Shown here: positions 35,536-45,137 of the stretch, piece by piece
Layout of the letters: each line of letters opens with the position of its first letter
Numbering within the stretch: the first letter of the stretch is position 1
Assembly: GCF_000242915.1 (NCBI RefSeq)
Contig: NZ_AFRZ01000001.1
Span: 434,001 to 498,000 of the forward strand
DNA length: 64,000 bases
From: Sulfurimonas gotlandica GD1
GTDB taxonomy: Bacteria; Campylobacterota; Campylobacteria; Campylobacterales; Sulfurimonadaceae
Direction of reading: 5' to 3'
The notes under the pieces: model-generated
Database searches by the model: none
Told to the model about the DNA's origin: nothing
Seen by the model: the letters and a program-made list of their open reading frames with translations, nothing else
Program-made: the position numbers and the translations under genes

Positions 35536-36402
35536 ATGAAAGAAGTTATAAACGCTTATAGAACACAAAAAATAAATGTTGATTATTTTTTAAAAACATT
35601 TATAAATAGTCTTCCTAAAAATTATATTGACAACCCTTTGGAGATTGTAAAAAAAAATAGATTCATACAGTTGATGTACGGAGTTGATTCAAACTTTAAG
35701 CAAGCAACGCCAATTTTCTCAAAAAAAGATTCTGATTCTTCTCAAATTGGGAATGACAAGAGTCACTACTTTATGAAACTTCAACTCGATGATGATAGCA
35801 TCTACATATCAAACCCATATATACACCACAAAACAGGAAAAGCAAGTCTTAGTATTGTTCAGTTAATTGGTTCTGATTATTATGTTTTTGATATCAACCT
35901 TATACATCTTTTGGAAGATTTAAAGCTTATACAATACAACAGTATTCATGATAAAGTAAAAAGAACAGTCTACTTCTTTGGTTCAACAATGCTTGCTATT
36001 GTTGCTATTGCACTTATAGCTTATGGTGGATATATTTTTTTTGCATTACTGTTTTCACTCTCAACTTCAGATTTTTTACATGACATATTTACTTCCATCA
36101 TATCTATGACACTTGGTCTTGCCATTTATGACCTTGCAAAACAGATTTTTGAGCATGAGGTTATGTATCAGTCTTTTCATCAGACAGAAGACAAACAGTA
36201 TAAAGTTCTTGGAAAGTTTCTAATCTCAATCATCATCGCTCTTTCAATAGAAACATTGATGGTGGTATTTAAAATAGCTTTGGATGATACTTCACAGATG
36301 CTAAATGCGTTTTATCTGCTCATTGGAACAACTATTATGCTCATAGGGCTTGGTTATTTTTATAAAACTATTCAGGAATCAACACCAAAAGATGATTGCT
36401 AG
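35536..36402 (+). CDS. Membrane protein of unknown family, paralogue of the 1.9-kb protein
   Basis: The 288-residue protein has the same architecture as the product of 1908-2768: a soluble Cache-like N-terminal half (ELQ-type strands, DYYVFDINLIHLLEDLKLI) and about four C-terminal helices. Shared blocks include MTLGLAIYDLAKQIF, YKVLGKFLISIIIALSIETLMVVFKIALDD and SQMLNAFYLL. No function is known to me. It is transcribed away from the porin and converges, with a four-base overlap, on a two-component pair. Both paralogues sit next to signalling genes plus an uptake system. Confidence 0.75.
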   Translation: MKEVINAYRTQKINVDYFLKTFINSLPKNYIDNPLEIVKKNRFIQLMYGVDSNFKQATPIFSKKDSDSSQIGNDKSHYFMKLQLDDDSIYISNPYIHHKTGKASLSIVQLIGSDYYVFDINLIHLLEDLKLIQYNSIHDKVKRTVYFFGSTMLAIVAIALIAYGGYIFFALLFSLSTSDFLHDIFTSIISMTLGLAIYDLAKQIFEHEVMYQSFHQTEDKQYKVLGKFLISIIIALSIETLMVVFKIALDDTSQMLNAFYLLIGTTIMLIGLGYFYKTIQESTPKDDC

Positions 36403-37055
36403 GGCTTATCTATCATGTAGCCCATACCTCTTACATTTATGACTACATCTTCTTGTAAAAATTTCTTTAGCCTGTTTATTTCAGTTCTGATTGTGGCGTT
36501 ATCTATGATCTGCTCATCCCAAACATATATTCTAAACTGCTCAAAATCAACTACCATTCCTCTATTTCTTGAAAGTAAATCAATAATTTGTGACTGCTTT
36601 TTTGTGAGTACTTGAGGTTCATTATTAAAAAGAAGAAGGCTGTGTTCCTGATCGTAACTATAATTTTTAGAGAGTCTTAGATGCACTCTTGGTGTTTCTT
36701 TGTCTAGTTTCACTCTATCGATGCGAAGAGCCAGCTCTTTTAAATGAAATGGTTTTTTTAGATAATCATAGCATCCTAGATTATAAGCACGTGAAATATC
36801 TTCTATATCTACTAATGCACTAATATATATAGCAGGAACATGAATTTTAAGTGAGTGAATCTTTTCTAAAAAACTAAGTCCATCAATACCTGGAACATTT
36901 ATGTCTAATAGTAACAGATCATAAGAATTATTTTTAATAGCTTCGTAAGCTTGCGAACCATCAAAAAAAGTTTCTACCTTATGTCCATCAGATTCTAAAT
37001 ACTCACATATTGATTCATTTAACATTACCTCATCTTCAAGCAGCAAAATTTTCAT
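36399..37055 (-). CDS. OmpR-family response regulator
   Basis: The 218-residue protein has a canonical receiver (acidic pair at 7-9, phospho-acceptor D51 in LLLLDINVPG, lysine K101 in LKKPF) and a C-terminal winged helix (VLTKKQSQIIDLL, NATIRTEINRLKKFL, VRGMGYMI). It shares one base with the histidine kinase gene upstream, so the two are an operonic pair. Candidate target: the tandem repeats in front of the porin 1 kb away. This is a guess from proximity and site shape. Confidence 0.93.
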   Translation of the reverse strand: MKILLLEDEVMLNESICEYLESDGHKVETFFDGSQAYEAIKNNSYDLLLLDINVPGIDGLSFLEKIHSLKIHVPAIYISALVDIEDISRAYNLGCYDYLKKPFHLKELALRIDRVKLDKETPRVHLRLSKNYSYDQEHSLLLFNNEPQVLTKKQSQIIDLLSRNRGMVVDFEQFRIYVWDEQIIDNATIRTEINRLKKFLQEDVVINVRGMGYMIDKP

Positions 37056-38272
37056 TATTCACCCATCAATTTAAATCTATATTTAAATACTGTCTGATCA
37101 TCATCAGAAGATACAGAAATCATAACATCTTCTTCATCACATATTGTTCTTACTAGTCTAAGTCCAATACCAAAACCGTCTATATTTTCTTCTTCTCTAT
37201 AATACTCATCAAAAACTCTATTGGTATCTTTAATAATCTTTGATTTTGATCCCATTGAAAATTCTATATATGCACCGATTTGTTCTATTTTTACATTAAC
37301 TACTTCATTAGGCAGTGTGTATTTTATTGCATTTGTAATTGTGTTATCTACTATACGTTGAAGTTTTGTCTCATTAAAATATATATGTAGCCCTTTAGCA
37401 TCTGGCATATAATTAAATGTAATTCTTGAATGCTGAGCGACTTCTGTAAAAAAATCTATTCTGCTGTTTGTATAGTTTTCGATATTTATTACTATTTTTG
37501 GATATTCAATCTGATCTTTTTTAACCAAATAACTCAAATCATCGTAGATACTAAATATATTTTTAACAGCTGCTTCTATTTTAGATAGCTGTCTATCTTT
37601 TGGATGATTCATTACATATAGCTCTATTGAAGTCAGTATTACACTAAGTGGAGTATTTGTCTCATGAACTGTATATCTCAAAAACTCTTTTTGTGATTTT
37701 AGTAAATCTTGGGAAAACTTTTTCTCTTCTTCTAAGTTTTTGTTTATAAGTTGAAGTGTGGCAGTTTTGTTTTTAACTCTATCTTCTAGACCTAGGTTAA
37801 GTTCTTGTAGTGAGTTTTTTTGTGCATTAATTTTTCCAACCATCTCGTTCGCATACCCAACCATAATCTTAAAATCTTTAAAAAACATAGTTTTTGGATT
37901 TATAACCTGATCTTTATGTGCAGCTTGTTCAAAAAAATCTAAAAAACTCTGTGTATCTCTATGAAGAAGTTTGTTAAAAAGATTGTGTAATCCAAGAAAA
38001 AGTGCAAAAAGTATAAAAGAGAGAGTAACAATAACTAGAACAGTCTTTATCATAAGCGCTTTTAATCTTTTTTGTTTTTGCGCTAATATTTCATTTTGAG
38101 AATTCAATTCACCATTTGTTACATAACTCTGTTCTAATGCTCTTTCATAGTCTTCATACATCTCTTCAACTAGAAGACCGACAAAAACCATAGTAAAGAA
38201 AAAGATAACCAATATTGTAAAAATATTAGCTTGTTTGATAGTTACATTTCTATAGAGTGAACTTATTTTCAT
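37055..38272 (-). CDS. Membrane sensor histidine kinase
   Basis: The 405-residue kinase has two membrane helices (about 17-36 and 74-96) enclosing a short 37-residue periplasmic loop, then a coiled coil (about 150-195), an H-box with H203 (YTVHETNTPLS), an N-box (IVDNTITNAIKYT) and a G-box (GFGIGLRLVRTIC). The tiny loop suggests sensing within the membrane or by a partner. It is divergent from ppiB, and the regulator gene follows with a one-base overlap. The signal is unknown; acetate or organic acid is possible given the neighbourhood. Confidence 0.9.
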   Translation of the reverse strand: MKISSLYRNVTIKQANIFTILVIFFFTMVFVGLLVEEMYEDYERALEQSYVTNGELNSQNEILAQKQKRLKALMIKTVLVIVTLSFILFALFLGLHNLFNKLLHRDTQSFLDFFEQAAHKDQVINPKTMFFKDFKIMVGYANEMVGKINAQKNSLQELNLGLEDRVKNKTATLQLINKNLEEEKKFSQDLLKSQKEFLRYTVHETNTPLSVILTSIELYVMNHPKDRQLSKIEAAVKNIFSIYDDLSYLVKKDQIEYPKIVINIENYTNSRIDFFTEVAQHSRITFNYMPDAKGLHIYFNETKLQRIVDNTITNAIKYTLPNEVVNVKIEQIGAYIEFSMGSKSKIIKDTNRVFDEYYREEENIDGFGIGLRLVRTICDEEDVMISVSSDDDQTVFKYRFKLMGE

Positions 38273-38383
38273 GAGTGCAATTATACAGTAAATACCATGC
38301 TTCTATAAATTAAAGTGATATTTTTCTAATACTCTAAGATTAAATCATTATAATTTCAAAAATACATATATATAAGGATTCAA

Positions 38384-38887
38384 ATGTTTGGAAGAACTGA
38401 ATTAAAAAATTACGACTTAAGTGCTGATGAATTAAGTAAATTACAGTGGGCTAAAGTATCTACAAGCAAGGGTGATATCTGGATTAAACTATTTCCTGAG
38501 GAGACTCCAAATACAGTTGCGAACTTTGCACACTTAGCAAATACTGGTTTTTACAATAATCTTAACTTTCACCGTGTAATCCCTGGTTTCATGGCTCAAG
38601 GTGGTTGTCCGACTGGAAGTGGAACTGGTGGACCAAACTGGGCTATCCCATGTGAGACTGCTCTTAACACTTCTCGTCACACAAGAGGAACTCTTTCAAT
38701 GGCTCACGCAGGACCAAACACAGGTGGAAGCCAATTTTTCATTACTTTTGTTCCTACTCCTCACTTAGATGGTGTTCACACTGTTTTTGGCGCGATTGAA
38801 AAAGACGATGCAGAAAGTTTTTCAGTTCTTGATTCTATCCAAGGTCAAGATGCTATCAACTCTATAGAAGTTTTAGAAACTAAATAA
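38384..38887 (+). CDS. ppiB: Peptidyl-prolyl cis-trans isomerase, cyclophilin type
   Basis: It accelerates proline isomerisation during folding. The 167-residue protein has no signal peptide, so it is the cytosolic form. Cyclophilin core motifs are FHRVIPGFMAQGG, the active-site SMAHAGPNTGGSQFFIT and HLDGVHTVFG. Ribosome-binding site AAGGA precedes the ATG. It heads a plus-strand run of housekeeping genes. Confidence 0.93.
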   Translation: MFGRTELKNYDLSADELSKLQWAKVSTSKGDIWIKLFPEETPNTVANFAHLANTGFYNNLNFHRVIPGFMAQGGCPTGSGTGGPNWAIPCETALNTSRHTRGTLSMAHAGPNTGGSQFFITFVPTPHLDGVHTVFGAIEKDDAESFSVLDSIQGQDAINSIEVLETK

Positions 38888-38893
38888 TACAAA

Positions 38894-39976
38894 ATGTTGG
38901 TACATATCTGTTGTAGCGTTGACTCTCACTTTTTTTTAGAAAAGCTACAACATGACTATCCACAGGAGAAGCTAACAGGCTTCTTCTACGACCCCAATAT
39001 TCACCCCTACTCTGAATATCAACTTAGACTCCTTGACGTACAACGATCTTGCAAAAAACTTGGAATTGAAGTACTTGAAGGTGAATATGATTTTGAAGCT
39101 TGGATGCAAGCTGTACGTGGCTTAGAAAAAGAGCCTGAAAAAGGTGCCAGATGCGAAGTATGTTTCGATAAGCGCTTTGAAGTAAGTGCTAAAAAAGCTT
39201 TAGAACTTGGCGAAAATAAAATCACAACTACCCTACTCGTAAGCCCTCTAAAATCTCAAGAACAACTAAAAAAAAGCGGTGACGCATTTTATGAAAAGTA
39301 TGGTGTTGAGTTTATAGCAGTCGATTACCGTGCTGATGGCGGGACACAAGATCAAAGCAGAGTAACAAAAGAAGAACAACTCTACAGACAAGATTATTGT
39401 GGATGCATCTACGGTCTTACTATGCAAAGAGAACAGCAAGAGCGTCTTATGGATGAGATGTTTTCCCCAATATCAAAACAAATACTTCCAGCATCTATAG
39501 AAGAACGTCTAGCGATGTACAAGAAGAGAATGCTTCTTGAAGATGAAGGTATTGAATACAAGATAATTAAAGAGAAATTTTTAAACTACAGACAATTTAA
39601 CTTTAAACTTATCAAGGGCAAAAAAGAAGTTATTCCTGCCTATGCACTAACTTATTCTACACTTCCACGAAAACGTGCACAAGGACAAATAGAATTTGAA
39701 GATAAAAACATTCACTATTTTAACCGTGAAGAGATTAAATTTATAACATTAGATTATTTTAATTCCTTATGCAACTCTGAATATAAAAATATAAAAGAAT
39801 TGATTTTCAATCCTCCAAATTTTGACGAAGAACTAAAGATAAGAGCTTCCATAGAGTCCAATAACTATGCCCTATCCCCAATCATAGTAGTAGAATATTT
39901 GATAGATGCTAAGCTAACTGTAGCAATAGATGCAAAAACTTACGAAGACACCAAAGAAAAACTAATCATTTTATAA
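38894..39976 (+). CDS. queH: Epoxyqueuosine reductase QueH with C-terminal extension
   Basis: It performs the last step of queuosine tRNA modification, reducing epoxyqueuosine. The family's conserved cysteines are present: the N-terminal CC pair (HICCSVDS), RCEVC, and YCGC near residue 175, which hold an iron-sulfur cluster and disulfide. The catalytic domain ends near residue 190; about 165 further residues form an extension whose role I cannot state. It begins six bases after ppiB. Confidence 0.9.
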   Translation: MLVHICCSVDSHFFLEKLQHDYPQEKLTGFFYDPNIHPYSEYQLRLLDVQRSCKKLGIEVLEGEYDFEAWMQAVRGLEKEPEKGARCEVCFDKRFEVSAKKALELGENKITTTLLVSPLKSQEQLKKSGDAFYEKYGVEFIAVDYRADGGTQDQSRVTKEEQLYRQDYCGCIYGLTMQREQQERLMDEMFSPISKQILPASIEERLAMYKKRMLLEDEGIEYKIIKEKFLNYRQFNFKLIKGKKEVIPAYALTYSTLPRKRAQGQIEFEDKNIHYFNREEIKFITLDYFNSLCNSEYKNIKELIFNPPNFDEELKIRASIESNNYALSPIIVVEYLIDAKLTVAIDAKTYEDTKEKLIIL

Positions 39977-40023
39977 TCTTTTTTTAGCTAAAATATCCAA
40001 AATTATTTACAAGGCTTCTACTT

Positions 40024-40473
40024 ATGACTATGGATGTTATGGAAATTCAAAAAATTATACCTCACCGCTACCCTTTTTTACTTTTAGATCGTGTTACTGA
40101 TCTTGTAAAGAATGAAACTCTAGTCGGTTTTAAAAATGTAACTATTGGCGATAATATTTTTCAAGGCCACTTTCCAGGTCATCCAATCTACCCAGGTGTT
40201 ATGATTTTAGAAGGAATGGCTCAAGCTGGTGGAATCTTAGCATTCAAAAGTATGGATGGAATGACTGAAGAAGAAGTTGCAAATAAAGTTGTTTATTTTA
40301 TGAGTATAGATAAAGCAAAATTTCGCGCTCCTGTAAGACCAGGGGATAGACTAGAGTATAGAATCAGCGTTATCAAGCAAAAAGGATCTATCTGGATGCT
40401 AGATGGCAAAGCTTATGTTGATGATACTTTAGTTTCTCAAGCTGAATTAAAAGCTATGATTGTTGATAAGTAG
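40024..40473 (+). CDS. fabZ: 3-hydroxyacyl-ACP dehydratase FabZ
   Basis: It dehydrates 3-hydroxyacyl-ACP in fatty-acid elongation. The 149-residue hot-dog protein has [11 protein letters not shown] and [20 protein letters not shown] with the catalytic His and Glu. It is followed 11 bases later by lpxA, the usual lipid A neighbour, because both use 3-hydroxyacyl-ACP. In-frame ATGs at 40024 and 40033 leave the exact start open by three codons. Confidence 0.96.
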   Translation: MTMDVMEIQKIIPHRYPFLLLDRVTDLVKNETLVGFKNVTIGDNIFQGHFPGHPIYPGVMILEGMAQAGGILAFKSMDGMTEEEVANKVVYFMSIDKAKFRAPVRPGDRLEYRISVIKQKGSIWMLDGKAYVDDTLVSQAELKAMIVDK

Positions 40474-40484
40474 GCACATAGATT

Positions 40485-41273
40485 ATGAGTTGTAAAATTT
40501 CCCCACAAGCTATTATAGAAGATGGCGCAGTTATAGGTGAAAATGTTGAGATTGGAGCTTTTTGTTTTATTTCAGCCCAAGCCACTATAGGTGATGGTAC
40601 CAAAATTGCACAAAATTCTTGCATCTATGGCAAAACAACTATAGGGAAAAATAACACTATCTTTTCTCATGCTGTAATTGGTTCCATTCCTCAAGATTTG
40701 AAATTTGCCGGTGAAGAAGTTGAGCTAATCATTGGTGATAATAATAAAATCAGAGAGTTCACGCTCTTTAACCCAGGAACAAAAGGTGGTGGTGGAAAAA
40801 CTATCATCGGTAATCATAATCTTTTTATGGGTTACGTTCACTTAGGTCATGATGTTATCATCGGAAACCACTGTATTTTAGCAAATGCAGCAACTTTGGC
40901 TGGACATGTTGAAGTTGGAGACTATGCTGTTATTGGCGGTATGACACCTATTCATCAGTTTGTTCACATCGGTGACTATGCTATGATTGGAGGAGCTTCA
41001 GCACTAGCTCAAGACGTACCTCCATTTTGTATGGCTGAGGGTAATCGTGCATCTCTTAGAGGTTTAAACCTAACAGGACTGAGAAGAAATCTAAATAGAG
41101 ACGATATAAATGAACTTAAATCTGCTTATAGAGAGCTTTTCGAATCTGGAAGACCTCTAAAAGATAGTGCAAGTGAACTTTTAGAAAGTAATAAAAATCA
41201 TTATGTAAATGATTTATGTAACTTTGTTCTAAAAACAAAAAGAGGAATACCATTTGAAAGGAAAAGCATATGA
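40485..41273 (+). CDS. lpxA: UDP-N-acetylglucosamine acyltransferase
   Basis: It makes the first lipid A intermediate by moving a 3-hydroxyacyl chain from ACP to UDP-GlcNAc. The 262-residue protein has the left-handed beta-helix hexapeptide pattern ([13 protein letters not shown] and similar), catalytic H in [12 protein letters not shown], and a helical C-terminus. It overlaps clpX by four bases (ATGA). Confidence 0.96.
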   Translation: MSCKISPQAIIEDGAVIGENVEIGAFCFISAQATIGDGTKIAQNSCIYGKTTIGKNNTIFSHAVIGSIPQDLKFAGEEVELIIGDNNKIREFTLFNPGTKGGGGKTIIGNHNLFMGYVHLGHDVIIGNHCILANAATLAGHVEVGDYAVIGGMTPIHQFVHIGDYAMIGGASALAQDVPPFCMAEGNRASLRGLNLTGLRRNLNRDDINELKSAYRELFESGRPLKDSASELLESNKNHYVNDLCNFVLKTKRGIPFERKSI

Positions 41274-42514
41274 TTCATAGACACTGTAGTTTTTGTGATG
41301 CAAGCGAGAGTGAAGAAAATCCACTAATAGCCGGAAATGGTGTATATATCTGTAAGAACTGTGTTATTTCTGCATATAAGATCATGTTCGGTGATGAAAA
41401 AGAGAGTGAAATCTCAAATTCAGATGAACTTCTTGAAGCAGTAAATAACCTTATGACTCCAAAAGAGTTAAATAACTTCTTAGGTGATTATATCATTGGT
41501 CAAGAACGTGCCAGAAAACTTCTAAGCGTAGCAGTATATAACCACTACAAAAGAATTTTTAAAACAAAAAATATAACTGATGATGATACAGAGATTGCAA
41601 AATCAAATGTTTTACTTATAGGCCCAACTGGAAGTGGTAAAACACTTATGGCTCAGACTATTGCAAGAGTTTTAAATGTTCCTATCGCTATCGCAGATGC
41701 AACTAGTCTTACTGAAGCTGGTTATGTTGGTGAAGATGTTGAAAACATCCTTACAAAACTTATACAAGCTGCTGATGGTGATGTAGAAAGGGCTCAACAA
41801 GGAATCGTATTTATTGATGAAGTAGACAAAGTTTCACGTATGAGTGAGAACCGTTCTATAACAAGAGACGTTTCAGGAGAAGGTGTTCAACAAGCACTTC
41901 TTAAAATCGTTGAAGGTGCAGAAGTAAATATTCCACCAAAAGGCGGAAGAAAACATCCAAACCAAGAGTTCACTTCTATTGATACTACAAATATACTATT
42001 TATCTGTGGTGGAGCATTTGATGGTCTAGATGAGATTCTAAAAAGAAAACAGGGCAATAATGTTTTAGGCTTCGGTCATGACAAGAAAAGTAAAGATGAG
42101 CAAAAAATAACTTATGATATGGTAGAACCTGATGACTTGGTTTCTTATGGTCTTATTCCTGAGTTAGTTGGAAGATTACCTATTATCGCTTCACTTAACG
42201 AGATTAGCGAAGAAGATATGGTTCGCATCTTAACTGAGCCGAAAAACTCTCTTATCAAACAGTATAAAAAACTATTTTCTATTGATGATGTTGAGCTTAA
42301 CTTTGAAGAAGACGCACTTAAAGCTATTGCGGCTAAAGCAATCAAAAGAAAAACAGGTGCACGTGGACTTCGCGCAATTTTAGAAGAGAATATGATAGAT
42401 ATTATGTATGAGCTTCCTGAATATGCTGGTTATGAGGTATTAATTACTCCAGAAGTTATTAATGGCAATGAAGAACCTGTATATATTAAAAAATCAACAA
42501 AAAAAATAGCATAA
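41270..42514 (+). CDS. clpX: ATP-dependent Clp protease ATP-binding subunit ClpX
   Basis: This unfoldase feeds substrates to ClpP. It has 414 residues: an N-terminal zinc-binding domain ([14 protein letters not shown]), AAA+ core with Walker A GPTGSGKT, Walker [11 protein letters not shown], the pore loop GYVGEDVE, the ClpP-contacting IGF-type loop region, and arginine finger ELVGRLP. No clpP is next to it. It is coupled to lpxA by overlap and followed by mreB 11 bases later. Confidence 0.97.
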   Translation: MIHRHCSFCDASESEENPLIAGNGVYICKNCVISAYKIMFGDEKESEISNSDELLEAVNNLMTPKELNNFLGDYIIGQERARKLLSVAVYNHYKRIFKTKNITDDDTEIAKSNVLLIGPTGSGKTLMAQTIARVLNVPIAIADATSLTEAGYVGEDVENILTKLIQAADGDVERAQQGIVFIDEVDKVSRMSENRSITRDVSGEGVQQALLKIVEGAEVNIPPKGGRKHPNQEFTSIDTTNILFICGGAFDGLDEILKRKQGNNVLGFGHDKKSKDEQKITYDMVEPDDLVSYGLIPELVGRLPIIASLNEISEEDMVRILTEPKNSLIKQYKKLFSIDDVELNFEEDALKAIAAKAIKRKTGARGLRAILEENMIDIMYELPEYAGYEVLITPEVINGNEEPVYIKKSTKKIA

Positions 42515-42525
42515 GGTAATTAAAG

Positions 42526-43563
42526 ATGATATTTAACAAACTAATTGGACTTTTTTCAAATGATCTCTCAATCGATTTAGGAACAGCAAATACAATTGTA
42601 ATTGCAAAAGGTCGTGGAATTATTATTAATGAGCCATCTGTTGTTGCAGTTAAAACTGAGAAGTTTGGTCACCAAAGAGTTCTTGCGGTTGGTAAAGAAG
42701 CTAAAGAGATGGTTGGTAAAACTCCAGGAAACATAAAAGCTATTCGTCCAATGAGAGACGGTGTTATTGCTGACTTTGATATGACAGAGAAGATGATTAG
42801 AAAGTTCATTGAAAAAGCTCATGGAAGAAGCACTTTAATTAGTCCAAGAATTATTATCTGTGTTCCTTATGGGTTAACTCAAGTTGAGAGAAAAGCAGTT
42901 CGTGAGTCAGCTTTAAGTGCCGGAGCTAGAGAAGTTTTTCTTATTGAAGAGCCGATGGCAGCAGCTATAGGTGCAGGAATCGATATTCGTCAGCCTCAAG
43001 GGAATTTGGTTGTTGATATTGGTGGAGGTACTACTGAGATAGGTGTTGTTTCACTTGGTGGATTAGTGCTTTCAAAATCAATTAGAACAGCCGGTGATAA
43101 ACTTGACAAAGCTATAGTTGACTATGTAAAGAAAAAATACAATCTTTTAATCGGAGAAAGAACAGCCGAAGAGATTAAAATCAACATTGGAACTGCTGTT
43201 GCATTGACTACAGAAATCACTATGGTTGTAAATGGAAGAGATCAGGTGGAAGGTCTTTTAAGTTCTGTTGAGTTAACAAGTGAAGATGCAAGAGAAGCTA
43301 TGAAAGAGCCATTAAAAGAAATTGCAGAAGCGCTTCGTGATGTATTAGAGAGAATGCCGCCGGATCTAGCTGGTGACATAGTAAACCACGGTATTATTCT
43401 CACCGGAGGTGGAGCTTTAATTCGTCAACTTGACAAGTACTTATCAGATATAGTAAAGGTACCTGTATTTGTTGCTGATGAACCGCTACTTGCAGTAGCA
43501 CGTGGAACAGGTCGTGCACTAGAAGAGATAGACCTATTACAAGAACTTTTCGAAAATGAATAA
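42526..43563 (+). CDS. mreB: Rod-shape determining actin homologue MreB
   Basis: It forms membrane-bound filaments that direct cell-wall synthesis and rod shape. The 345-residue actin-fold protein has phosphate 1 motif SIDLGTANT, phosphate 2 DIGGGTTEIGV, the adenosine motif ILTGGGALIRQLD and an N-terminal amphipathic helix (IFNKLIGLF). It overlaps mreC by eight bases. Confidence 0.97.
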   Translation: MIFNKLIGLFSNDLSIDLGTANTIVIAKGRGIIINEPSVVAVKTEKFGHQRVLAVGKEAKEMVGKTPGNIKAIRPMRDGVIADFDMTEKMIRKFIEKAHGRSTLISPRIIICVPYGLTQVERKAVRESALSAGAREVFLIEEPMAAAIGAGIDIRQPQGNLVVDIGGGTTEIGVVSLGGLVLSKSIRTAGDKLDKAIVDYVKKKYNLLIGERTAEEIKINIGTAVALTTEITMVVNGRDQVEGLLSSVELTSEDAREAMKEPLKEIAEALRDVLERMPPDLAGDIVNHGIILTGGGALIRQLDKYLSDIVKVPVFVADEPLLAVARGTGRALEEIDLLQELFENE

Positions 43564-44317
43564 AGAGCTACTTAGCTTTTTTTCACTTTTCACTGCACTC
43601 TTTGTGGGTGCACTTTATTATACAAACAATATTCAAGGGCCATTAATTTCAGCTCTTAACTACCTAAAATCAAACTATCACTATACAACAGAATTTATCC
43701 AAGACTCCATAGACAAACACACTTTTCAAGCTGACAATATTACTTCACTAAAAGAAAAACTGCAAAAATATGAAAATAATCACCTTGTAATGCAACAGAT
43801 GGCTTCTGAGGTAGATGATCTTTATAAAGCGAATAAATCTGAGTTAACAACAGATCCAAAAGTAGAGTTGGTGCGAGCTATCTCTTACCAAAAATTTGGA
43901 GACTTGAACAGAGTCTGGATAGACGCTAGAGATTATAATTCATCTAAAATCTATGGCCTTACATATAATGAAATGGTAGCTGGAATAGTTGTTCCACAAA
44001 ATAATAAGCCATTAGGACTTTTAAATAGAGACATACAGAGTTCATATGCAGTATATGTTGGTAAAAAAAGAGCTCCAGGAATTGCTCATGGAAATAATGC
44101 AAAAAACTTAGTAGTTAAATTTATACCTGCTTGGTTTAAAATCGAAGAGGGTGATGAAGTAATTACATCCGGGCTTGATAAGATATTTTTTAAAGGCTTA
44201 AAAGTTGGACGTGTTTTATCTGTAAAGAAGTCTCAAGGGTATCAAAATGCAATTATTGAACCTTATTATGAATCAAATGATCCAAGCTATTTTTATATGA
44301 TAAAGAGAATTAGATGA
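43556..44317 (+). CDS. mreC: Rod-shape determining protein MreC
   Basis: This is a bitopic inner-membrane protein that links MreB to periplasmic wall enzymes. It has 253 residues: one N-terminal helix (about 5-22), a coiled coil (about 60-95), then a beta-barrel domain with GDLNRVWIDARDYN and GDEVITSGLDKIFFKGLKVGRV. It overlaps mreB and the next gene (four bases, ATGA). No mreD is adjacent here, which is usual in the phylum. Confidence 0.93.
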   Translation: MNKELLSFFSLFTALFVGALYYTNNIQGPLISALNYLKSNYHYTTEFIQDSIDKHTFQADNITSLKEKLQKYENNHLVMQQMASEVDDLYKANKSELTTDPKVELVRAISYQKFGDLNRVWIDARDYNSSKIYGLTYNEMVAGIVVPQNNKPLGLLNRDIQSSYAVYVGKKRAPGIAHGNNAKNLVVKFIPAWFKIEEGDEVITSGLDKIFFKGLKVGRVLSVKKSQGYQNAIIEPYYESNDPSYFYMIKRIR

Positions 44318-45051
44318 AATATATATTAATTTTACTCTTAGTTTTTTTAACTTTAGAGGCCCAAGATAAAAAACAAAAAATAACTATTGGTGCTGGTCCG
44401 TTTATCCAAACACAACCATATAAAAATGTTGACAATATAGTACTTCCATCCCCTGTTATATTCTTTGATAATGGCATCGCTTATGTAAGATGGAGTAGAG
44501 CTGGCATATACTTTTTTGGAGACAAACAAGAAGATTATGCTTGGGGATTTTCTCTAACTGTTCAACCTAGAGTTTATGGATATAAATCATCCGATATAAA
44601 TGGTATGGATGAAAGAAAAAATACATGGGAAGGCGGACTGGCATTTAGTGCAAAAACTGACAGCTCATACTTAGAAGTAATGCTTTTAACAGATATGCTA
44701 GATAGATATGAATCTTGGATCCTTAAAACAGAAATCGGTTACGATTTTGAATTTTCAAATTTTTCGCTCTACCCTAGTCTAATTTTCATCTACCAATCTA
44801 GTGATTTTTTAAACTACTATTACGGTGTCAAAAAGAGCGAAGAACTTGGTTCAAGAAAAGAGTATATTCCTAATGATGGTCTTCAAATTGGAGCACAGAC
44901 TTATATAAAATACCCTTTTACTGAAAATTTCTCTGCACTTATAAATCTTAGAGTGGACAGAATTTCTAAAGAAGCTACAAAAAGTCCTATAGTAGATGAA
45001 GATTATATCTATTCTGGATTACTATCTCTTATATATACTTTCGAATATTAA
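44314..45051 (+). CDS. MipA/OmpV-family outer-membrane protein
   Basis: The 245-residue protein has a signal peptide (LILLLVFLTLEA) and a beta-barrel body with the MipA/OmpV opening (ITIGAGPFIQTQPYK, VLPSPVIFFDNGIAYVRWSRAGIYFFG), ending in an aromatic residue pattern (LIYTFEY). Family members scaffold murein enzymes or act as porins; coupling to mreBC by overlap favours a cell-envelope role, which is inference. A terminator follows. Confidence 0.8.
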   Translation: MKYILILLLVFLTLEAQDKKQKITIGAGPFIQTQPYKNVDNIVLPSPVIFFDNGIAYVRWSRAGIYFFGDKQEDYAWGFSLTVQPRVYGYKSSDINGMDERKNTWEGGLAFSAKTDSSYLEVMLLTDMLDRYESWILKTEIGYDFEFSNFSLYPSLIFIYQSSDFLNYYYGVKKSEELGSRKEYIPNDGLQIGAQTYIKYPFTENFSALINLRVDRISKEATKSPIVDEDYIYSGLLSLIYTFEY

Positions 45052-45052
45052 A

Positions 45053-45090
45053 AAAAAGCACTAAAACTCATCAAATATTAAGTGCTTTTT
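45053..45090 (+). terminator. Intrinsic terminator after the mre operon
   Basis: AAAAAGCACT (45053-45062) and AGTGCTTTTT (45081-45090) form a 10-bp stem ending in a T tract, directly after the OmpV-like stop. A TATAAT (45094-45099) just beyond is a likely -10 box for carB. Confidence 0.85.
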
Positions 45091-45137
45091 ACCTATAATA
45101 AAAAAATTTTTATGTATAGATTATTAGAAGGTAAAAA

